NCBI GenBank assembly: GCA_029865845.1
Contig: JARXAM010000116.1
Coordinates: 1-32,816, forward strand
From: Rhodoferax sp.
GTDB taxonomy: Bacteria > Pseudomonadota > Gammaproteobacteria > Burkholderiales > Burkholderiaceae_C
Direction of reading: 5' to 3'
Length of the DNA stretch: 32,816 nucleotides
Part shown: piece after piece, positions 15,034 through 22,554 of the stretch
Layout of the letters: the number at the start of each line of letters is the position of its first letter
Numbering within the stretch: the stretch's first letter is position 1
Translations under genes and position numbers: made by a program
Notes under the pieces: generated by a model
The model's input: the letters and a program-made list of their open reading frames with translations, nothing else
What the model was told of the DNA's origin: nothing
The model's database searches: none

Positions 15034-16565
15034 GCGAGAGACTCCAGTTGGTTGGTGTGGGGGAGGGCTGCGGCGCTACCGCCGGCAGCTAGCTTGAGAA
15101 GGTTGCCCACCGTGATGTCGCCACCGGTCAGCTCGGCGGCAATGCGCCCGTTGCGAAACACCAGCACGCGGGTGCACACGGTGGCTACTTCTTCAAAATC
15201 GGTGGACACCACCGCCAGCGCAGTGCCTGCGTTGGCCTGGGCGCGAAGAATGTCGTAAATCTGCCGCTTGGCACCCACATCCACGCCTGCGGTGGGCTCC
15301 TCCAGCACCACCAGGTCTTTGTCCAGATTGAACCAGCGGGCCAGCACCACCTTTTGCTGGTTGCCGCCCGAGAGTTGCTGCGCCTCTGCCTGGGGAGCCG
15401 GAGGGTTGACGTCGAACAGACCGATCAGGCGCATGGCCTGTGTCCACTCGCGCTGGCCCCGGTCAAAGGCCAGGCCCCGTTCGCCCTGCAGCGATGGGTT
15501 GGGAAACAGGTTTTCCTGCACCGACATGGATGGGGCCAGGTTTTCGTCCAGCCGTTCACTGGCCACGTAGGCCACACCCGCTGCAATCGCTTGCGCGCAG
15601 TCGGTAAAGTGCACCGGTTTTCCATGCAGTTTCATCTCGCCAGCAGACAGTGGCTCGCGGCCAAACAGGGCGCGACTGATAGCCTCGTGCCCCGCCCCGC
15701 GCAGCCCGATCAGGCCTACCACCTCGCCCCGTCGAATCTGCAACGACAGTGGCCCGGCGTTGCCGCTGGCAGCGTCCACCAGCTCTAGCACCGTGGCCGC
15801 GTTGGGTTGGGGTTGGGCTTTGGCCACGGTGCCCGAGAGCGACTTGCCCACAATCAGATTCACCAGCTCGGTGGTGTCGGTTTGGCTGGTGTTTTTGATA
15901 TCCACAAGCCGGCCATCCCGCATCACAGCGGCGCGGTCGGAGATCGCCATGACCTCATCCAATCGGTGCGAGACATACACCATGGCCATGCCTTCCCGGC
16001 GCAAGGTGCGCAGCACGCCAAACAGGCGCTCCACATCGGCCATGGGCAGGCTGGCCGAGGGCTCATCGAGCACCAACACTTTGGCTTGTACCTCCAAGGC
16101 CCGACCAATGGCCAGGAGCGACTTTTCGGCACGCGTGAGCGAAAAAATGCGCCTGCCAGGGTCTATGTCGCAGCCTACGCGTTGCATCACTCTGCGTGCC
16201 CGTGCGTCTGCCTCTTGCCAGTGGATCAGGCCAAAGCGCTTGGCGTAACCCATCCCCAAGGCCACGTTCTCTGACACCGTCATCCACTCCACCAGGCCCA
16301 GGTCTTGGTGGATAAATGCGACCGGTTGTTTGGAGCGGTCTGCGCTGCGCCATTGGCTCTGCGGTTGCCCCTGGAAAAAAATCTCGCCGCTATCGCAGGG
16401 GTAGATCCCTGCCAGCAGCTTGATCAGGGTGGACTTGCCCGCCCCGTTTTCCCCCAGCAAAGCGAGGATCTCCCCGGCATGCACGTCCAAGCTTATGTTG
16501 CCCACGGCTTGGGTGCCGCCAAAGCGCTTGTTGACGCCTTGGAATGCGAGTACAGGCCCGCTCAC
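15030..16565 (-). CDS. CUT2 ABC transporter duplicated ATP-binding protein (RbsA-like)
   Basis: This 511-aa protein has two nucleotide-binding domains in tandem. The N-terminal domain has a good Walker A (GENGAGKST, 38-46) and Walker B (VLVLDEPSASLP, about 163-174), but the signature motif is degenerate (LTRAE, 143-147, instead of LSGGQ). The C-terminal domain is the reverse: its P-loop is non-canonical (GLRGAGHEA) while LSGGNQQKV is intact. Such complementary degeneration leaves one or two composite sites and is common in CUT2 ATPases. The gene overlaps both neighbours by four bases. Confidence 0.9.
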   Translation of the reverse strand: MSGPVLAFQGVNKRFGGTQAVGNISLDVHAGEILALLGENGAGKSTLIKLLAGIYPCDSGEIFFQGQPQSQWRSADRSKQPVAFIHQDLGLVEWMTVSENVALGMGYAKRFGLIHWQEADARARRVMQRVGCDIDPGRRIFSLTRAEKSLLAIGRALEVQAKVLVLDEPSASLPMADVERLFGVLRTLRREGMAMVYVSHRLDEVMAISDRAAVMRDGRLVDIKNTSQTDTTELVNLIVGKSLSGTVAKAQPQPNAATVLELVDAASGNAGPLSLQIRRGEVVGLIGLRGAGHEAISRALFGREPLSAGEMKLHGKPVHFTDCAQAIAAGVAYVASERLDENLAPSMSVQENLFPNPSLQGERGLAFDRGQREWTQAMRLIGLFDVNPPAPQAEAQQLSGGNQQKVVLARWFNLDKDLVVLEEPTAGVDVGAKRQIYDILRAQANAGTALAVVSTDFEEVATVCTRVLVFRNGRIAAELTGGDITVGNLLKLAAGGSAAALPHTNQLESLA

Positions 16566-17491
16566 AGCATCACCACCATGGAAACATCGGGTTCTTTTTG
16601 GGTAGCGATGTAGCGCAGTACTTTGAGCTCTGCGGTGTCCAGCACGGCGACCCGGTCGGAATCCAGTGACACGAAAGCCAGCGCTTGGGTTGGGTGCATG
16701 CTCATGGCGATGCAGCGCCCCCCCAGAGGGAGGTATGCCACCTCACCCAAATGGTTGGGGTCCACCACCGACAAGGACCGGTCGCCGTAGTTGCTGGTAA
16801 ACAGCCGTCCGTCGGCTGCGCGGTAAATGCGCGTCACATCGTCCCGCGAAGGGGCGCTGCGTTGCACTGTCATGCTCAGGGTGTCTATGGCGCACAGCGT
16901 GTTGCTCCAGCGGTTGCTGACAAACAAGGTTTGCTCGTCGGCACTCAGGCAATAGCCCTCTGGTTTTTGTCCTGGGTGGCAGGCCAGGGGGGCAAACAAG
17001 GGGTCCCAGGGCTTGACTTTGGTGACCGTGTGGCTGAGCAGGTTCATGCAGTAGGCGGTCTGCCCATCACGTGTCAGCGCAAACAAATGGCTCTTGATGC
17101 CGCCAGAGGGCACCGCCCTGCGCGCGGCGGTGTCGGTGTCGGGTTGGTCCAACACCAGCAGGGTGGACTGGGCCTCGCTGAGCGCATACAGCCGGTCGTG
17201 CTGGTCCATTTGCAGCCCGTGAATCCGGTTGAAAGGCGACAGGTCTATTGACCGTACCAGTTTGGGCGAACGAATGTCAATTTGCAACAACGAGTGCCCG
17301 CCGGCCCCGGTGTGGCCTGACGTTTCCACCCCGTAATGGCCCACGTAGGCGTAGCGCTGTGCCGCATCGGTCACAAATTCGTGGGGAAAGTCGGGCAAGG
17401 GCAAGGAATGCAGCCTCTCGCCGCTTGCAATGTCATACCAGCTAAAGCAGTGTGAACACTTCTCTACCAACAACAGCGTTTCTCGAGCCAT
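16562..17491 (-). CDS. YncE/YVTN-type beta-propeller protein of unknown function
   Basis: This 309-aa protein consists of repeated blades with patterns such as LYALSEAQSTLLVLDQ, LFVSNRWSNTLCAIDT, LFTSNYGDRSLSVVDP and AFVSLDSDRVAVLDT, consistent with a seven-bladed propeller. No signal peptide is evident, so it is probably cytoplasmic. A CSHC pair (Cys12, Cys15) near the N-terminus is unusual for the fold. It lies between the SMP-30 lactonase and the CUT2 ATPase genes and overlaps the latter by four bases, so it belongs to the operon. A second lactonase (as in 6-phosphogluconolactonase-like propellers) or a sensor is possible; the catalytic role is not established. Confidence 0.7.
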   Translation of the reverse strand: MARETLLLVEKCSHCFSWYDIASGERLHSLPLPDFPHEFVTDAAQRYAYVGHYGVETSGHTGAGGHSLLQIDIRSPKLVRSIDLSPFNRIHGLQMDQHDRLYALSEAQSTLLVLDQPDTDTAARRAVPSGGIKSHLFALTRDGQTAYCMNLLSHTVTKVKPWDPLFAPLACHPGQKPEGYCLSADEQTLFVSNRWSNTLCAIDTLSMTVQRSAPSRDDVTRIYRAADGRLFTSNYGDRSLSVVDPNHLGEVAYLPLGGRCIAMSMHPTQALAFVSLDSDRVAVLDTAELKVLRYIATQKEPDVSMVVML

Positions 17492-17509
17492 GGTGCGCCT
17501 TACAAAAGG

Positions 17510-18439
17510 TTAAGGAACCTGAATGCCACGGGCATTCAGACGGATGCGATAGAGGGACGTGGTCGCGCAGATATACAGCTCGTTGCGTTGCGCACCGCCA
17601 AAAGTCAGGTTGCCCACCTTTTCTGGCACAAACACCTTGGCCAGCAAGGTGCCGTCGGGGTGATAAACCTGCACGCTGTCTTGGCTGCTGGTGTACACCC
17701 AGCCCCTGCGGTCTATACGAAAGCCATCGGAGAGTCCTGGTGTTATCACTGCAAATACGCGGGGGTTGGACAGTGCCTGCCCGTCGACGACGTCAAAGCA
17801 GGCAATGTGGTGATGCCCCGCACCGTTGGGGGCCAGCGCTGCCGAGGTGTCTGACACGTAGAGCAAGGATTCGTCGGGCGAAAACGCCAGCCCGTTGGGC
17901 TCTTCCACCCAGGTGCTCACGCTGCTTAAAGTGCGGGTACGCGGGTCAAACCGAAACACATGGTTGTCGCCCAGTTCCGACTCCGCCTGGTGGCCTTCGT
18001 GGTTGGAGGCAATGCCATAGGGTGGGTCGGTGAACCAGATGGTGCCATCGCTTTTCACCACCACGTCGTTGGGGGAGTTCAGGCGCTTGCCCTCCCAGCG
18101 GTCTACCACCACCTCATCGCGCGCTGCGCCGGGGCCGCAGGGGTTTATCGTGCGCATGATGGCCCTGAGCCCGTGCGAGCAATGCAGCAGTGAGCCGTCG
18201 GCTTCCCGGTAATGCCCGTTGGTGAATTCGACCTGGTCGCGCCACACCGACGTCCCATCGGTGGGGTGCCAGCGCATCATCCGGTTGTTGGGAATGTCGC
18301 TCCACAGCACGCTGTGGTCTTCCGACATCCAGATAGGGCCTTCGCTCCACGCCGCGCCAGTGGCAAGGCGCTCCAACACCGCACCGTCGTCCAGCAAGTG
18401 AGTGGCCCGTCGGTCCAAAATGAGCGCGGTGCCTAGCAT
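17510..18439 (-). CDS. SMP-30/gluconolactonase family sugar lactonase
   Basis: This 309-aa six-bladed propeller hydrolyses sugar-acid lactones to aldonates using a divalent metal. The expected metal-site contexts are present: Glu33 (SEGPIW), the NSPND segment (121-125), Asn182 (EPNGLAFSP) and Asp238 (LSDGF). It has no signal peptide, so it acts in the cytoplasm. Its ATG overlaps the TGA of the regulator gene (TGATG). In this operon it would convert an imported or oxidatively formed aldonolactone to the acid used by the RhmD-like dehydratase. The lactone identity is unknown. Confidence 0.87.
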   Translation of the reverse strand: MLGTALILDRRATHLLDDGAVLERLATGAAWSEGPIWMSEDHSVLWSDIPNNRMMRWHPTDGTSVWRDQVEFTNGHYREADGSLLHCSHGLRAIMRTINPCGPGAARDEVVVDRWEGKRLNSPNDVVVKSDGTIWFTDPPYGIASNHEGHQAESELGDNHVFRFDPRTRTLSSVSTWVEEPNGLAFSPDESLLYVSDTSAALAPNGAGHHHIACFDVVDGQALSNPRVFAVITPGLSDGFRIDRRGWVYTSSQDSVQVYHPDGTLLAKVFVPEKVGNLTFGGAQRNELYICATTSLYRIRLNARGIQVP

Positions 18440-19161
18440 CAGTTCGCCATTTCTTGGAGGGTGGTGGTTTTCACCTGTTCCAAATGCGACCGCATGGCCC
18501 CCACCGCAATGTCGGGGTTGCGTGTTTTCAAGGCCTCCACAATCTTGCGGTGGTCGTCCACACTGTGGCGGATGGCACCAGGGCGCTGCAGCGCCCGGCG
18601 GCGATATTCCAGCGCGTAGTCATAAAAATCCGACACCACATCCACCAGCAAGGAGTTGCCGCAGGCACGGTACAGAGTGACGTGGAATTCGCGGTCGGAA
18701 ATCTGAAAACCTACTGGGTCTTGTTGCATGGTTTCTTGGTCTCTGACCAGTTCTGCCAGGCGCGCCAACTCGTTGTCCCCAATCCTTTGCGCGGCCAGCC
18801 AAATAACCTGCAACTCCACCGCCGCGCGGGCCTCGGTTACTTCTTCAAAGCTCCGGTCTTTCAGGTTGCCCAAGGTACTCACCGACTCGTGCATGGGTAG
18901 CAGGCCCGGCCCCAGCACGCGGGTCCGGGAGCCCTGGCTGACTTCCACCATGCGGCGGGCATGCAAGACGCCGATAGCCGCCCGCACCGTCTCGCGCGAC
19001 ACCTCCAGGGTAGTGGCCAGCGTGCGCTCAGACGGCAGCTCATCACCGGCGCGCAGCAGCCCAGAGTGAATCATGTAGGCCAACTTGTCGCTGATCTGCT
19101 CTTTGACGGTGCGCTTGCTCACACGACCGTGTTCGCCGGGGATGCGATCAATAAGTTCCAT
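18439..19161 (-). CDS. GntR-family transcriptional regulator, FadR/FCD subfamily
   Basis: Start chosen at ATG 19161 (MELIDRIPGEH); the frame extends to 19263, but that stretch contains the likely operator and shows no family homology. The product is 240 aa. A winged helix-turn-helix occupies about residues 15-80 (LPSERTLAT...VSRETVR), followed by an FCD ligand domain. Its metal ligands are visible: Asp156/His160 (DREFH), His204 (DDHRK) and His226 (MRSHLEQ). FCD regulators usually repress sugar-acid operons and are released by a carboxylic-acid effector. It is the first gene of the locus, so autoregulation of the whole operon is likely. The lactonase start overlaps its stop. Confidence 0.88.
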   Translation of the reverse strand: MELIDRIPGEHGRVSKRTVKEQISDKLAYMIHSGLLRAGDELPSERTLATTLEVSRETVRAAIGVLHARRMVEVSQGSRTRVLGPGLLPMHESVSTLGNLKDRSFEEVTEARAAVELQVIWLAAQRIGDNELARLAELVRDQETMQQDPVGFQISDREFHVTLYRACGNSLLVDVVSDFYDYALEYRRRALQRPGAIRHSVDDHRKIVEALKTRNPDIAVGAMRSHLEQVKTTTLQEMAN

Positions 19162-19165
19162 AAGG

Positions 19166-19211
19166 TGGTAGATATCGGTGACTGGTAAACTGGTAGATCC
19201 ATCGTACCAGT
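19166..19211. promoter_or_regulatory. Candidate GntR operator cluster (TGGTA / TACCA half-sites)
   Basis: Three TGGTA half-sites (19166-19170, 19183-19187, 19191-19195) and one TACCA (19205-19209) lie 5-50 bases upstream of the regulator ATG. The last two form a perfect 7-bp inverted repeat, ACTGGTA-N9-TACCAGT (19189-19211). The first two of the ACTGGTA copies are direct repeats eight bases apart. TGGT...ACCA dyads are typical FadR-subfamily operators, although usually with a shorter spacer. The arrangement fits autoregulation at the operon promoter. Confidence 0.55.
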
Positions 19212-19525
19212 GGATTTGAACTAAGCAATACAGGGTTTTCCCGCATGGTTTGTGGATGGACATCCATCGCTACCATCTGTGCTCGTCACCAAGAGGATGC
19301 TTCAACAAGGGCATGCTTGCCACGCACTCAGCCGGTGTAGGGGCGTCGGCCAGGGTTGATCTGGCAACACCTTGCCGTATGCACCGGCAGCGAAGGATTG
19401 CCAGTCGCGGTTATGCGTGCTTAGGTTCTCCCGCCTCGCCAATTTTTGCGGTTAGCATGCCCCCGGTCTCGATAGCCCGCGTCGGCGGGCGGCTGGGAGC
19501 GCACATTTTCTTTTAGAGGTCTTTT
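19212..19525. other. Intergenic region between the divergent regulator and cupin genes
   Basis: No supported ORF is present. It must hold the promoters of both divergent units, but no convincing -35/-10 pair could be picked. A GCCCGC-GTCG-GCGGGC hairpin lies at 19475-19490. It is followed 24 bases later by AGAGGT (19515-19520), the ribosome-binding site of the TTG-started cupin gene. A T-rich stretch (19508-19527) surrounds that start. Confidence 0.4.
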
Positions 19526-19906
19526 TTGAGCACGTTTACCCAAGTCATTTTGTTCACTGACACCGATGGCTTTGCCAAGTTCCGTGAGGAGACGATTTCT
19601 CTGGACCATGGCAATCCACAGTCCGTGTTGTCCCAGGTGTTTGCGTCAGGGGGGTATCAATTTCGCACCAGCCCGGTGGGGTTTCGCAGCGCGTTTCATT
19701 GCTCGGGGCACACGCAGTGGTGCTTTATCTTGCAAGGGCAGATGGAGATTGGGGTGCACGGCGGATCGCGCGTGTTTGGGCCGGGGCAGCACTTTTACTC
19801 AGCGGACTTGCTGCCCGAGGGCGCGACGTTTGACCCTGCTATCCACGGCCACTGGAGCCGCCAGGTCGGCGACCAGCCCTTGGTGACCTTGTTTGTGCGG
19901 GGCTAA
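19526..19906 (+). CDS. Small cupin-domain protein with TTG start
   Basis: The 126-aa protein is a single beta-barrel cupin. Motif 1 is represented by FHCSGHTQWCFILQG (His58, His62) and motif 2 by FGPGQHFYSADLLP (His89). The start codon is TTG at 19526: AGAGGT lies five bases upstream and the first in-frame ATG is at residue 73, inside the barrel. No signal peptide. The activity (dioxygenase, isomerase or ligand binding) cannot be assigned. It is transcribed away from the sugar-acid locus and its stop codon overlaps that of the convergent dehydrogenase gene, leaving no room for a terminator between them. Confidence 0.75.
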   Translation: MSTFTQVILFTDTDGFAKFREETISLDHGNPQSVLSQVFASGGYQFRTSPVGFRSAFHCSGHTQWCFILQGQMEIGVHGGSRVFGPGQHFYSADLLPEGATFDPAIHGHWSRQVGDQPLVTLFVRG

Positions 19907-20562
19907 GCTTGCCCTGCGCGCGCTGCGGCACCTTGCAGCGCGCCCGACAAAAGGTGCCGCACGCCGGGCTGGCCGGTGTGGACGGCTTGCACCAGGCCAG
20001 CGGCGACATCCTCTGCCCGCACCGGCAGGTAGTGGGTGGGGATCAGCGGTCCCAGCAGCTTGCTTACCCACAGCCCGATATGTTCGCCCGGCCGCACCGG
20101 CTGGTTGAGCGGGCCGCGGTCTCCCACCAACAGCGAGGGCCGCACAATGTTGACGCTGGGGTACCCCAGATTGGCCACTGCGTGCTCCACCTCGCCTTTG
20201 ACACGGTTGTAAAACATGCGGGAAGTGGCATCTGCCCCCATGGCACTTACCAAGCCCAGTCGGGTGGCGCCGTGTGTCCGCCCCCAGCGCGCCACCGCGA
20301 GCACCGCGTCATAGTCCACCGCGCGAAACGCCGCTTGGCTGCCCGCTATCTTGATGGTGGTGCCCAGACAAATAAAAACATCGTCGATCTGCGGTAGCGC
20401 GGGGAGCGCCGCAAAGTCGACGATGTGTTGGGAGAGCTTCGGGTACGTCAAGGGCAGCAGGCGCCGCCCCAGACTGTGTACCGTGCGGGTGCGTTTATCG
20501 GCTAGAAGAGCCGCCAGAACCGCGCGGCCCACGAGGCCCGTTGCCCCCGCGACCACCGCCAC
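19903..20562 (-). CDS. NAD(P)-binding SDR-like oxidoreductase (atypical epimerase type)
   Basis: The Rossmann glycine motif GATGLVG lies at residues 6-12 when the GTG at 20562 is used as start, giving 219 aa. Catalytic-type residues follow: Ser106 (LVSAMGA), Tyr118 and Lys122 (FYNRVKGE), then [10 protein letters not shown]. This resembles the NAD(P)H-binding family of atypical SDRs related to HTATIP2/TIP30. ATGs further upstream (20616, 20655) are open, but the added residues are an Ala/Val-rich reading of the rhlE glycine tail and do not look like protein; the start is uncertain. It overlaps the 3' end of rhlE by about 68 bases in a different frame on the same strand. The substrate is unknown. 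Confidence 0.7.
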   Translation of the reverse strand: MAVVAGATGLVGRAVLAALLADKRTRTVHSLGRRLLPLTYPKLSQHIVDFAALPALPQIDDVFICLGTTIKIAGSQAAFRAVDYDAVLAVARWGRTHGATRLGLVSAMGADATSRMFYNRVKGEVEHAVANLGYPSVNIVRPSLLVGDRGPLNQPVRPGEHIGLWVSKLLGPLIPTHYLPVRAEDVAAGLVQAVHTGQPGVRHLLSGALQGAAARAGQA

Positions 20563-22255
20563 CCGGACGTCCGCCGCCGCCAAATCCCCCTCCGCCACCA
20601 CCGTATCCACCGCCATTGCCGCCTCCTGTGCGGCCACCGCCGCCAAAGCCACCACCGCCCCCGCGGCGGGCGCCGCGACTGGCCATCATATCGACGCTAG
20701 TGCGCATGGGGTCTGGCTGTGCAGTTGATACCCGTGGGGCACGGCCTTCGTGGGTGAAGCCTGCGGGTGGCTGGTATTCGGCGTTGCCACTGTCTCGGCG
20801 CGGGCCACGGCCTTGCGCGGGACGTGGGCCTTGGGAACGGGGCGGTTGAAATTCGCCGCTGCGGTCGGGGCCTCGGCCTCCACCGCTATTGGCACGGGGG
20901 CCTTGACCGCCCCGGCCTCCACCCCCTTGGCCGCCGCCTGCGTTGCCACTGCGGCCACCGCCTTGGGCGGCCTTGTTGTCGCGCACGCGTTGCAGCATTT
21001 CGCTGCGGGCCGCTTTGGCGGCTGCTTGCATCACATCCCGGCTGGGCGGCTTGCCCGCGCCGCCCCAGATGGTCTGGCGACCCATGGCGATGGGCTCGGC
21101 CTTTTCATCTGCCTCGGGGCCAAAGCCTTCTACGACCTTTACATCAATTTTTTGCTTAGTGAAGCGCTCAATGTCTTGCATGAAGCCCTCTTCGTCCAAG
21201 CACACCAGGTTAACTGCCGCGCCATCGGCACCAGCGCGTCCGGTGCGCCCGATGCGGTGCACATAGTCTTCACTGACATTGGGGATTTCGTAGTTCACCA
21301 CGTGGGGCAGGTCGTCAATGTCGATGCCACGGGCGGCAATGTCGGTGGCGACCAGGGCGCGCACCTCACCACTTTTAAAGCCAGACAGGGCTTGCGTGCG
21401 TGCGGCCTGGCTCTTGTTGCCATGCAAGGCCATGGCGGTAATGCCGTTTTTTTCCAGAAACTCGGCCACGTTGTTAGCGCCGAACTTGGTGCGGGTGAAC
21501 ACCAACACCTGGCTCCAGTTTTGCTCGTTGATGATGTGAGCGAGCAGGGCCTTTTTCTTGCCGCGGCCCACGGGGTGGATCACCTGCGTGATGCGCTGCA
21601 CGGTGGTGTTGCGCGGGGTGACTTGCACACTTTGCGGGTTCTTGAGCAGGCCGTTGGCCAGTTCGCGGATTTCGTCGCTGAAGGTGGCCGAGAACAGCAG
21701 GCTTTGCTTTTCCTTGGGCACCAGCGCCAGCACTTTTTTGACGTCATGGATGAAGCCCATGTCGAGCATGCGGTCAGCTTCGTCGAGCACCAGCATTTGT
21801 ACCTGGCCCAGGTCCAACATGCCTTGTTGGGCCAAGTCCAGCAGACGACCGGGGGTGGCCACCAAGATGTCTACGCCTTTTTTGACCTTGGCAATCTGCG
21901 GGTTCATGCCCACGCCACCGAAGACGACGGTGGAGCTCAGCTGCAGGTACTTGCCGTACTGGCGCACGGATTCTTCTACTTGGGCAGCGAGTTCGCGGGT
22001 GGGGGTCAACACCAGTGCGCGGATGCCGGTGCCGCCGAATTTGTTTTGCGCGCTGCGGCTCATGGATAGGCGGTGCAGCAAGGGCAAGGTGAAAGCCGCC
22101 GTTTTGCCAGTGCCAGTTTGGGCGCCGCCCAGCAGGTCGTGGCCCTCCAGCACCAGTGGAATGGCCTGCGCCTGAATGGCAGTGGGCGTTTCGTAGCCTT
22201 GTTCGCGCACGGCCTTCACGATGGCGGGAGCCAGCTTCAATTCTTCAAAGTTCAT
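20495..22255 (-). CDS. rhlE: DEAD-box ATP-dependent RNA helicase RhlE-like
   Basis: Start at ATG 22255 ([10 protein letters not shown]), the usual N-terminus; the open frame to 22306 adds nothing recognisable. The 586-aa product has all helicase motifs in order: Q motif GYETPTAIQ (20-28), AQTGTGKT (45-52), [48 protein letters not shown] and [10 protein letters not shown]. About 370 residues of core are followed by a long low-complexity tail rich in Gly, Arg, Asn and Pro, which probably binds RNA and may promote condensation. RhlE acts in ribosome assembly and mRNA turnover, often at low temperature. The tail is longer than in most relatives. Confidence 0.92.
   Translation of the reverse strand: MNFEELKLAPAIVKAVREQGYETPTAIQAQAIPLVLEGHDLLGGAQTGTGKTAAFTLPLLHRLSMSRSAQNKFGGTGIRALVLTPTRELAAQVEESVRQYGKYLQLSSTVVFGGVGMNPQIAKVKKGVDILVATPGRLLDLAQQGMLDLGQVQMLVLDEADRMLDMGFIHDVKKVLALVPKEKQSLLFSATFSDEIRELANGLLKNPQSVQVTPRNTTVQRITQVIHPVGRGKKKALLAHIINEQNWSQVLVFTRTKFGANNVAEFLEKNGITAMALHGNKSQAARTQALSGFKSGEVRALVATDIAARGIDIDDLPHVVNYEIPNVSEDYVHRIGRTGRAGADGAAVNLVCLDEEGFMQDIERFTKQKIDVKVVEGFGPEADEKAEPIAMGRQTIWGGAGKPPSRDVMQAAAKAARSEMLQRVRDNKAAQGGGRSGNAGGGQGGGGRGGQGPRANSGGGRGPDRSGEFQPPRSQGPRPAQGRGPRRDSGNAEYQPPAGFTHEGRAPRVSTAQPDPMRTSVDMMASRGARRGGGGGFGGGGRTGGGNGGGYGGGGGGFGGGGRPGGGGRGGNGPRGPRGSGGSSSR
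20498..20674 (-). repeat. Glycine-rich low-complexity coding repeat at the rhlE 3' end
   Basis: The last 59 codons of rhlE are almost all Gly with spaced Phe, Tyr, Asn and Arg ([22 protein letters not shown] units), encoded by runs of GGN codons. The DNA is correspondingly a CCN-type near-repeat on the plus strand. Its 3' part also encodes the start of the following SDR-like gene in another frame. Confidence 0.7.
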
Positions 22256-22554
22256 GGATCGTTGCGCCCGTCCGGGGCGCTTAGGGGTCGGCCGTTCTAC
22301 TGGCACGCGGCGCAGCAGTCAGTCAAAGGCAGATGGATTCAAAAACGGGACCTCGGCGTTCGCCAGATCCCCAGCATGGTGCCGGTATCGCGGGCAACTG
22401 AAAGCCGCAATGGGGGCTATTGTCGCATGCTTGCCCTACTAGGGGACGGGGCCGGTCGGGTGCCGCGGGCATGCGACGCGTATAGACGAAAAGGCATGTG
22501 CGCGGGCGGCGGTGCAGTCGATAATAGAGTTTTCGCAGAATCACTACAAAACCC
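22256..22554. other. Divergent promoter region between rhlE and ettA
   Basis: There is no supported gene in these 299 bases. The most promoter-like element towards ettA is GATAAT (22520-22525), 29 bases before the ATG, but the -35 position (TGTGCG) is poor. No clear promoter towards rhlE was found, although such a long leader is common for cold-regulated helicase genes. No stable hairpin was recognised. Confidence 0.35.

Noticed and set aside
20541-20674. CRISPR-like or satellite repeat suggested by the repetitive CCN-rich DNA
   Set aside because: The periodicity is that of Gly codons in the rhlE tail; there are no constant repeats with unique spacers.
20750-22069. 439-codon plus-strand ORF opposite rhlE
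   Set aside because: Antisense shadow of high-GC helicase codons with all motifs on the minus strand.
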